DNA from: Bacteroidales bacterium UBA3382
Lineage (GTDB): Bacteria; Bacteroidota; Bacteroidia; Bacteroidales; UBA932
DNA length: 18,370 nt
Direction of reading: 5' to 3'
Assembly: GCA_002358965.1 (NCBI GenBank)
Contig: DEPW01000091.1
Location: 1-18,370, forward strand
This document shows, piece after piece, positions 1 to 6,190 of this stretch (its first letter is position 1; every line of letters starts with the position of its first letter). The notes beneath the pieces were generated by a model that did not search any database, was not told where the DNA came from, and saw only the letters and a program-made list of their open reading frames with translations. Position numbers and translations under genes: made by a program.

Positions 1-582
1 GAGTTCTGCTACACCGATGAGCCCCACTACTCCTGCATGCACATCAAGGGACTGGAGAACAACGTCATCCTCTGTGACTCCGTATCCAAGAGATACTCCC
101 TCTGCGGCGTGCGCATCGGAGCCATCATATCCAAGAACAAGGAGGTGATGAACGCCGTGCTGCGCTACTCCCAGGCTCGTCTCTGCTCTCCTGCATACGG
201 ACAGATCGCCGCCGAGGCAGCCCTCAATGCTCCCGCATCGTACTTCAAGGCCGTAAGGGATGAGTATATCAAGAGAAGAGATTTTCTGGTAGAGACTCTC
301 CGCACCATTCCCGGTGTGGTATGCCCTACCCCCATGGGAGCATTCTATGCGGCTGTGCGCCTGCCCATAGATGACAGTGAGAAATTCGCACAGTGGCTGC
401 TGGAGGACTTCTCTTACAACGGAAAGACCGTGATGGTGGCTCCGATGGCCGGATTCTACGCTACTCCCGGCAAAGGCAAAGACGAGGTCCGCATCGCCTA
501 TGTGCTCAAGATCGAGGACCTGCGCGAGGCCCTTGCATGTCTCAGGGAAGCCCTGAAGGTGTATCCCGGCAGGACTATCTAG
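1..582 (+). CDS. PLP-dependent class I/II aminotransferase (aspartate aminotransferase-like), 5' end cut off
   Basis: The frame is open from the first base (GAG, Glu) and ends with TAG at 580-582, giving 193 residues of a protein that is usually about 400 long. The ATG at 37 is internal, not the start. The motif SVSKRYSLCGVRIGA holds the lysine expected to form the Schiff base with pyridoxal phosphate (residue 30 from the window edge) and the phosphate-contacting arginine seven residues later. Near the C terminus, DEVRIAYVLK carries the arginine that binds the substrate carboxylate in aspartate-aminotransferase-fold enzymes. The family is cytosolic and moves amino groups between amino acids and 2-oxo acids. 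From memory, the sequence resembles Bacteroides enzymes annotated as aspartate aminotransferase (ending YPGRT). Substrate specificity cannot be decided from this half. The gene converges on the membrane-protein gene and shares its stop region. Confidence 0.9.
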   Translation, partial: EFCYTDEPHYSCMHIKGLENNVILCDSVSKRYSLCGVRIGAIISKNKEVMNAVLRYSQARLCSPAYGQIAAEAALNAPASYFKAVRDEYIKRRDFLVETLRTIPGVVCPTPMGAFYAAVRLPIDDSEKFAQWLLEDFSYNGKTVMVAPMAGFYATPGKGKDEVRIAYVLKIEDLREALACLREALKVYPGRTI

Positions 583-1547
583 AGATTCAGGAATCCGAAT
601 ACTCTGAGCAGGACTGCTGCCAAAAGGAGAAGAGACAGCAAGAGCGAAGTCTCTACCCTCCTGCCGTTGGAAAGAAAGTTGAAAACGGCGAACGAGAACG
701 GCACTGCCGCCACTATCACTGACAGTGACGTCATAGTTCCGCCGAACAGCAGTTCCAGAGCGAGTACAAATATCGACAAGGCCGCAGAAAGACCGAATGC
801 GTTTTTCTGGGCCTTGTTTCTTTCCCGGCCGCGGGAAAGCACGAAAATCACGGACCTGATCCCGAGTACCAGACCGAATCCGGCCCAGACCATCTCCCGT
901 ACGGACATACAGCTCAGCGAAGGCAGCGAGAGGGCCATCCCGTCCCGGAAAAATGCCGCATAGCCCTCAATGCTGAACGATTCAGGGAAAAAGAAGGCCA
1001 GCGCTGCTGCGCACACCCACGGCAAGGCGGTCCCGGCAAGGGATGCAAGCAGGTGACGCAGGGGCTCCTGTCCCCTTCTGTACAGACAATGGATGAAAAT
1101 GAATATCTGCGCGTACATCAGACAAGGGACTATGGCTGAAGCTGCTCCGGCCATGAGCATGGCTCCGAATATATAATCCATCCTGAGCTGCTCTGAATTG
1201 AGGTACCTTACGGCATAAAAGACAGCCCACAATATAAGCAGTGCGGCAATATGCCACACGCTGAGTTCCATAGAGCCCGGGACACTGAGTGCGGCGAGCA
1301 GATAAGGAAGGTACAGCAGTTTGGTGTCCGAGGTGTACAGGAAGTCGTTGTAGTTGAGCAGGCCCATCGATGCGGCAGTTACGGCCAGGCACACCAGGGC
1401 CGCGGCACAGGACAGCCACGGTATGGAGATAAGCCCGGTATCCGGCTTCGCCACGCCATCAGGAAGGAAGAAGTAAGAAACGGCCAGAGCCACCACGGAA
1501 ATGGCAAGCAGGAATATCAGCAAGGGGGATTTTCGCTTGTCTCTCAT
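579..1547 (-). CDS. polytopic membrane protein, possibly DUF6427-like, last gene of the purine operon
   Basis: This 322-residue protein is dominated by hydrophobic stretches. Likely membrane segments lie near residues 9-28, 43-64, 76-90, 97-115, 124-155 (perhaps two), 165-187, 215-237, 249-268, 273-292 and 300-320, with basic loops such as RGRERNKAQK at 239-248. There is no obvious catalytic motif. The start ATG (1545-1547) overlaps the purD stop in an ATGA arrangement, which implies translational coupling to purD. The 3' end overlaps the aminotransferase stop through a shared CTAG. Bacteroidota genomes often carry a DUF6427 membrane protein beside purD. The size, topology and position fit that family, but the assignment rests on context and general resemblance. 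The function is unknown. A role in transport or membrane organisation linked to purine supply is only a guess. Confidence 0.7.
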   Translation of the reverse strand: MRDKRKSPLLIFLLAISVVALAVSYFFLPDGVAKPDTGLISIPWLSCAAALVCLAVTAASMGLLNYNDFLYTSDTKLLYLPYLLAALSVPGSMELSVWHIAALLILWAVFYAVRYLNSEQLRMDYIFGAMLMAGAASAIVPCLMYAQIFIFIHCLYRRGQEPLRHLLASLAGTALPWVCAAALAFFFPESFSIEGYAAFFRDGMALSLPSLSCMSVREMVWAGFGLVLGIRSVIFVLSRGRERNKAQKNAFGLSAALSIFVLALELLFGGTMTSLSVIVAAVPFSFAVFNFLSNGRRVETSLLLSLLLLAAVLLRVFGFLNL

Positions 1548-2920
1548 TTCCTGCCGGGCCAGTTGATCATATCCTGTGCAATATCGCTGCGGTGAAACGC
1601 TCCCTCAAAACGTATATTGTCTATTTTGGAATACACGGAATCCCTGGCCTCCTGCAGGTTCTCGCCCAGCGCGGTAACAGCCAGCACACGGCCTCCCGAG
1701 GTCACTGTCTTTCCGTCTTTTACAGATGTACCAGCACTAAATACGATAAGGGGCTCCATCCTGTCCAGCCCGCTGATGGGATATCCCTTTGCGTATTTGT
1801 CCGGATACCCTCCTGAAACAACTATGCACGTAACCACCGACTGCCGGAGTATCTCCAGCCTCTCTCCGGAAAGATCTCCACGGGCTGCAGTTGCCAGATG
1901 CGCCAGAAGGTCACTGCCTATGCGCGGCATGACAGACTCTGTTTCGGGATCACCCATTCTGACATTGTATTCTATGACATAGGGATCACCACCGCAGTTC
2001 ATGAGGCCGAAGAAGATAAAACCGCGGTAATCCATACCCTCGCTCCTCAGTCCCCGGACCGTAGGCTCGATGATACGGTCGACAACTTTTCGGGTAAACT
2101 CTCCGTCGCAGAACGGAACGGGAGAGACTGAGCCCATGCCTCCGGTATTCGGTCCCTTGTCACCGTCCCCTATTCTCTTGTAGTCCTTGGCCTCGGGCAA
2201 GAGGAGCCACCGCTGTCCGTCCGTAAGAATGAAGTATGAGACTTCCACGCCGTTCAGATACTCCTCTATCACTACCTTTGCTCCGGCAGAGCCGAAACGG
2301 CCGCCAAAGATACTGTCCAGCGCCGCCTCCGCCTCCTGCAAGGACGGGGAAATGATCACTCCCTTGCCGGCCGCAAGACCGTCATATTTCAACACTACCG
2401 GATATGTATGGTCCCGGACATATTCAAGAGCGCTCCCGTAATCGGTAAAAGACCTGTATGCCGCAGTAGGGATGCCGTATTTCGCCATCAGTCTTTTAGC
2501 GAGCTCCTTGCTGGATTCGATTGCCGCAGCCGCTTTCGTAGGGCCGAAAATCCTCAATCCCGCCTCGGCGAAACTGTCGGCGATACCTGCTGCCAGCGCG
2601 GCTTCGGGGCCCACTACCGTAAGGTCTACGGCCCTGTCGGACGCGAAAGCCTTCAAGGCTTCGACATCATTGTCCTTAATCGGGACACACTCTGCCTGTG
2701 AAGCTATCCCGGCATTGCCCGGGGCACAGTATATCTTCGAGACTTTCGGACTCCTCGATAAGGCATCGACTATCGCATGGCAACGGCCGCCGCCGCCGAC
2801 AACAAGCACCGAAGCGCCTTGAGGCAGTTCGACATTGTCGCCTCTGACAATCCTGGAAAATTCGGCAGCTCTCCCGTCAGGTCCGGGTTGCAGAAAATGG
2901 TTGATGATTTCCATACGCAT
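1544..2920 (-). CDS. purD: phosphoribosylamine-glycine ligase (GAR synthetase), with N-terminal extension
   Basis: PurD is an ATP-grasp ligase that joins 5-phosphoribosylamine and glycine to give GAR, step 2 of purine synthesis. The N-domain nucleotide-fold motif VLVVGGGGRCHAI is at residues 38-50, followed by APGNAG. The ATP-grasp core shows YPVVLKYDGLAAGKGVII, PEAKDYKRIGDGDKGPNTGGMGS and EYNVRMGDPETE, which include the nucleotide and metal ligands. The length is 458 against about 420-430 for the family. The excess is roughly 36 residues before the usual start (SVLVVG), with no obvious domain. The start at 2920 is favoured because it overlaps the purH stop (TGATG); a second ATG lies at 2914. 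A shorter form from a GTG at about residue 38 cannot be excluded. The usual GREHA motif reads GRCHA here. It sits between purH and the membrane-protein gene, overlapping both. Confidence 0.95.
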   Translation of the reverse strand: MRMEIINHFLQPGPDGRAAEFSRIVRGDNVELPQGASVLVVGGGGRCHAIVDALSRSPKVSKIYCAPGNAGIASQAECVPIKDNDVEALKAFASDRAVDLTVVGPEAALAAGIADSFAEAGLRIFGPTKAAAAIESSKELAKRLMAKYGIPTAAYRSFTDYGSALEYVRDHTYPVVLKYDGLAAGKGVIISPSLQEAEAALDSIFGGRFGSAGAKVVIEEYLNGVEVSYFILTDGQRWLLLPEAKDYKRIGDGDKGPNTGGMGSVSPVPFCDGEFTRKVVDRIIEPTVRGLRSEGMDYRGFIFFGLMNCGGDPYVIEYNVRMGDPETESVMPRIGSDLLAHLATAARGDLSGERLEILRQSVVTCIVVSGGYPDKYAKGYPISGLDRMEPLIVFSAGTSVKDGKTVTSGGRVLAVTALGENLQEARDSVYSKIDNIRFEGAFHRSDIAQDMINWPGRK

Positions 2921-4455
2921 CAGTGTTTGAAATGTCTCGTTCCGGTAAACAGCATAGCGATTCCCGCTTCGTCCGCCTTGATTATGGAATCATTGTCCCT
3001 GATGCTTCCGCCCGGCTGGACGATAGCGGCCACGCCGCTCATTGCGGCAAGCGACACACAGTCGTCGAACGGGAAGAAACCGTCCGAAGCCATTATGAGG
3101 CCATCGGTCAGCCCTTTGGCGGCGGCCTCTTTCAGCGCTATTTCAGCAGAGCCTATACGGTTCATCTGTCCGGCTCCCACTCCGGCCGTGACACCGTCCT
3201 TTACGACTACGATGGCATTGGATTTCACATGCTTGACTATCTTCCATGCAAAATCCAGATCCGGCATCATAGCGTCCGCAGGCTGCTTTTTCGTAACAGT
3301 CATCTCTTTTACGATCCTGTCCGTCCTCGTATCGGCATCCTGCGCAAGGAGGCCGCCGCGTACGGAAACATATTGCATCACAGGCATGTCTGGCGAAGAC
3401 ATGTCCACCTGGAGAAGACGCACATTCTTCTTGGCACGGAGTATTTCCAGCGCCTTGTCGCTGAACGAAGGGGCCATGATGATTTCAAGGAAGACTGCTT
3501 TCATCTCGGTTGCAAGCGCTTCGTCAACTTCCCTGTTAAGGGCCACTATTCCGCCGAAGATGCTCACATTGTCAGCCGCGTAACATTTCTTCCACGCATC
3601 GAGGGCATCGTTGCCGATGGCAGCCCCGCACGGATTCATGTGCTTGAGCCCGACACAGAAAGGGACATCGAACTCGCGGACTATCTGCAATGCCGCGTTG
3701 GCATCCTGTATATTGTTGTATGACAACTCTTTGCCGTTAAGCTGCACGGCTGTAGCCAAAGAGTACGGACACTTTTCCGAAGACACATAGAATTTCGCCT
3801 TCTGATGAGGGTTCTCACCATAACGGAGTTCCTGCTTGAGGTCGTACTCGAGGAAAAGCTTCTCGTTCAGTCCGGCCTGCTCTCTCATGTATGTGGCTAT
3901 GCATGAATCATACTCGGCAGTATGGGTATACGCCTTGGCTGACAGTTTCAGGCGGGTGTCTTCCGTAGTATCCCCGAACCTTCCGATCTCGTCCAGGACC
4001 AAAGGATAGTCGGCCGAATCGCAGACGACAGTCACGGATTTCCAGTTCTTGGCCGCGCTTCTTAACATCGAAGGGCCTCCGATATCGATATTCTCAATGG
4101 CATCTTCCATAGTGACGCCTTCCCTGGAGATGGTCTCACGGAAAGGATAGAGATTGACACACACCAGGTCTATATACTCTATTGCGTTTATTTTCAACTC
4201 TTTCACATGACTTCTCATATCTCTTCTCGCGAGTATTCCGCCATGGATGCTGGGATGCAATGTCTTCACCCTCCCGTCGCATATTTCCGGAAAACCCGTC
4301 ACATCGCTGATGTTGATTATTTCCAGTCCGTTGTCCCGGAGCAGTTTCATCGTTCCTCCGGTGGCGATTACTTCCCAACCGGCTTTTATCAATGAAGCGG
4401 CGAAATCTACTACGCCGCTCTTATCGCTTACGCTGATCAAGGCCCTTTTTGCCAT
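2920..4455 (-). CDS. purH: bifunctional AICAR formyltransferase / IMP cyclohydrolase
   Basis: PurH catalyses the last two steps to IMP: formylation of AICAR with 10-formyl-THF, then ring closure of FAICAR. The 511-residue length is typical. The N-terminal MGS-like cyclohydrolase domain (about 1-195) shows SDKSGVVDFA, ATGGT and GRVKTLHPSIHGG (61-73). The C-terminal transformylase domain shows RYGENPHQKA (211-220) and KHMNPCG (271-277); the Lys-His pair there is catalytic in characterised PurH. Late residues such as DGFFPFDD and IVQPGGSIRDND are also family hallmarks. The ATG at 4453-4455 lies 54 bases after the purN stop, behind a very AT-rich leader with no convincing Shine-Dalgarno sequence. 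The stop overlaps the purD start by one base (TGATG). Confidence 0.98.
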   Translation of the reverse strand: MAKRALISVSDKSGVVDFAASLIKAGWEVIATGGTMKLLRDNGLEIINISDVTGFPEICDGRVKTLHPSIHGGILARRDMRSHVKELKINAIEYIDLVCVNLYPFRETISREGVTMEDAIENIDIGGPSMLRSAAKNWKSVTVVCDSADYPLVLDEIGRFGDTTEDTRLKLSAKAYTHTAEYDSCIATYMREQAGLNEKLFLEYDLKQELRYGENPHQKAKFYVSSEKCPYSLATAVQLNGKELSYNNIQDANAALQIVREFDVPFCVGLKHMNPCGAAIGNDALDAWKKCYAADNVSIFGGIVALNREVDEALATEMKAVFLEIIMAPSFSDKALEILRAKKNVRLLQVDMSSPDMPVMQYVSVRGGLLAQDADTRTDRIVKEMTVTKKQPADAMMPDLDFAWKIVKHVKSNAIVVVKDGVTAGVGAGQMNRIGSAEIALKEAAAKGLTDGLIMASDGFFPFDDCVSLAAMSGVAAIVQPGGSIRDNDSIIKADEAGIAMLFTGTRHFKH

Positions 4456-4509
4456 AATCCTGTTTTTTATTAAAATTATTTTATAAAAATCTCTTTTTTA
4501 CCCTTTCCT
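4456..4509 (-). other. AT-rich gap between purN and purH
   Basis: This 54-base spacer is the longest gap inside the purine operon and is strikingly AT-rich compared with the flanking coding sequence. On the minus strand it contains A/T runs and a short inverted ATTTT/AAAAT element. It holds no TAnnTTTG box. The likely role is an unstructured A-rich leader that helps ribosomes start purH in an organism that does not rely on Shine-Dalgarno pairing. An internal promoter or processing site is possible, but nothing in the sequence proves it. Confidence 0.35.
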
Positions 4510-5079
4510 TTACAGTCTTTTCAGCTCGCGCCCGAGGGCTTCCACATACAGGACATGCTCGATCTGATGTATGCGCCTTTCGACTTCGCCGATATCAGTC
4601 CCGTAATATTCGAAGGCCCGCTGGGCGACTATCGTTCCGCCGTCTACCGTCTCGTCGATATAATGGACCGTTACGCCGAAGACCTTCACACCGAATTCGA
4701 AAGAATCCTTTATCGCGTGCGCTCCCTTGAATGCCGGAAGCAAAGCCGGATGTATGTTCAATATGCGTCCGCCGTATGCCGCCATCAGGGTCTTCCCTAC
4801 TATCCTCATGTAGCCTGCAAGCGCTATCATCTCGACCCCGAGAGAGTCGAGCATACAGGCGATCTCGTACTCGAAAGCATCCTTGGAAGGATAGGATTTC
4901 GGCAAGAATACGAATGTCCTTATTCCAAAACGCTCCGCCCTGCCAATCACGGCAGCCGAAGGATTGTCGCAAACCAGCAACTCTACCGTAGCATCGAGCG
5001 TCCCGTCAGCACATGCCTGCGCTATGGCTTCGAAATTGGTACCGCTTCCGCTTGCGAACACGGCTATCCTGCGTTTCAT
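4510..5079 (-). CDS. purN: phosphoribosylglycinamide formyltransferase (folate-dependent)
   Basis: PurN transfers a formyl group from 10-formyl-THF to GAR, step 3 of the pathway. The chosen start (ATG at 5077-5079) gives 189 residues beginning MKRRIAVFASGSGTNFEAI, the canonical N terminus with the phosphate-binding GSGTN loop. A longer open frame runs to 5166, but it would add 29 unrelated residues and overlap the end of purM by 77 bases, so it was not used. The catalytic triad of the family is visible: Asn108 and His110 in RILNIHPALLPAF and Asp146 in DETVDGGTI. These are close to the E. coli positions 106, 108 and 144. The gene starts 10 bases after the purM stop, in the same operon. Confidence 0.96.
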   Translation of the reverse strand: MKRRIAVFASGSGTNFEAIAQACADGTLDATVELLVCDNPSAAVIGRAERFGIRTFVFLPKSYPSKDAFEYEIACMLDSLGVEMIALAGYMRIVGKTLMAAYGGRILNIHPALLPAFKGAHAIKDSFEFGVKVFGVTVHYIDETVDGGTIVAQRAFEYYGTDIGEVERRIHQIEHVLYVEALGRELKRL

Positions 5080-5089
5080 GACTCCCGGC

Positions 5090-6160
5090 CTAAAGCATGT
5101 GGATGAATACTCCGCTCGCTCCGTCGGTGACCTCCGTCCCTTTCTTAGGAGCATGGTCGCGTTCAACCACCCTGCCTATCACCGAAGCCTTGAGCGAATG
5201 CGAAGCGAGGATTTCCACAGCCCCGGCAGCATCTTCGCCGCCGACTGCCAGCACGAGGCCTATTCCCATGTTGAAGACATTGAACATTTCCCTGTGAGGA
5301 ATCCGGCCCCAAGCCTCAAGAGCCTGGAATACCGGCAAGATTTCCCAGCTCCCTTGCTGTATCTCGACGGCTTGGCCAGGTTTCAGGATACGGGGTATGT
5401 TCTCGTCAAAACCTCCTCCCGTGATATGGCTTATGCCGTGTATGTCTATCTTCGAGAGCAGGTCCAATACCGGCCTGACATATATCCGCGTAGGCGTCAG
5501 CAACACTTCCCCGACAGTCTTTCCGCTGTCCTGGAACGGAGAGCCGAGGCTTATCGCATTGTCGGCGAGGATCTTCCTGACAAGGCTGAATCCGTTGGAA
5601 TGCACTCCGGTCGAAGCCACGCCGACAAGCACATCTCCGGCAGAGACCTTGCTGCCGTCTATGAGTTTCGACTTCTCCACGACCCCGCAGGTAAAGCCCG
5701 CTATATCGTATTCCCCATTGCCGTACATGCCCGGCATTTCGGCCGTCTCGCCGCCGATAAGCGCACATCCTGCCTGGCGGCAGCCCTCGGCTACTCCGGA
5801 CACTATCGCCTCGACCTTTTCAGGGACATTGTGGCCGATAGCCACATAGTCCAGGAAGAACAGCGGTTCAGCACCCTGCGCCAACACATCGTTGACACAC
5901 ATGGCCACGGCATCTATGCCTATGGTATCGTGCTTGTCCATTTCAAAAGCGAGTTTCAGCTTGGTTCCGACGCCATCGGTCCCGCTGACAAGCACCGGTT
6001 CTCTGTAGTCCAGGGACGAAAGGTCGAACATGCCTCCGAAAGAGCCTATTCCGCCCATCATTCCCGGCCTTGCGGTACTTTTCACATGACTTTTGATACG
6101 GCGTACCACTTCGTATCCAGCTTCCAGGTTCACACCGGCTTTCTCATATACTTCAGCCAT
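5090..6160 (-). CDS. purM: phosphoribosylformylglycinamidine cyclo-ligase (AIR synthetase)
   Basis: PurM closes the imidazole ring of FGAM with ATP to make AIR, step 5. The 356-residue protein shows the PurM/PurL-superfamily features: SGTDGVGTKLKLAF (residues 59-72) for ATP and phosphate binding, GIDAVAMCVNDVLAQGAEPLFF starting at 81, GGETAEMPGMY, and ASTGVHSNGFSLVR. A C-terminal GGGFDENIPRIL segment also matches the family. The start ATG (6158-6160) lies 30 bases after the purC-purF stop. The leader contains AT-rich sequence but no clear Shine-Dalgarno. The same fold forms the core of PurL in this operon, which reflects ancient common ancestry rather than a recent duplication. Confidence 0.97.
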   Translation of the reverse strand: MAEVYEKAGVNLEAGYEVVRRIKSHVKSTARPGMMGGIGSFGGMFDLSSLDYREPVLVSGTDGVGTKLKLAFEMDKHDTIGIDAVAMCVNDVLAQGAEPLFFLDYVAIGHNVPEKVEAIVSGVAEGCRQAGCALIGGETAEMPGMYGNGEYDIAGFTCGVVEKSKLIDGSKVSAGDVLVGVASTGVHSNGFSLVRKILADNAISLGSPFQDSGKTVGEVLLTPTRIYVRPVLDLLSKIDIHGISHITGGGFDENIPRILKPGQAVEIQQGSWEILPVFQALEAWGRIPHREMFNVFNMGIGLVLAVGGEDAAGAVEILASHSLKASVIGRVVERDHAPKKGTEVTDGASGVFIHML

Positions 6161-6190
6161 AACAGAATCGGTTATATTAAAAATCTTTCG

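Noticed and set aside
5080..5166. Longer purN start giving 218 residues
   Set aside because: It would overlap purM by 77 bases and add residues absent from the family. The ATG at 5079 gives the canonical MKRRIAVFASGSGTN start.
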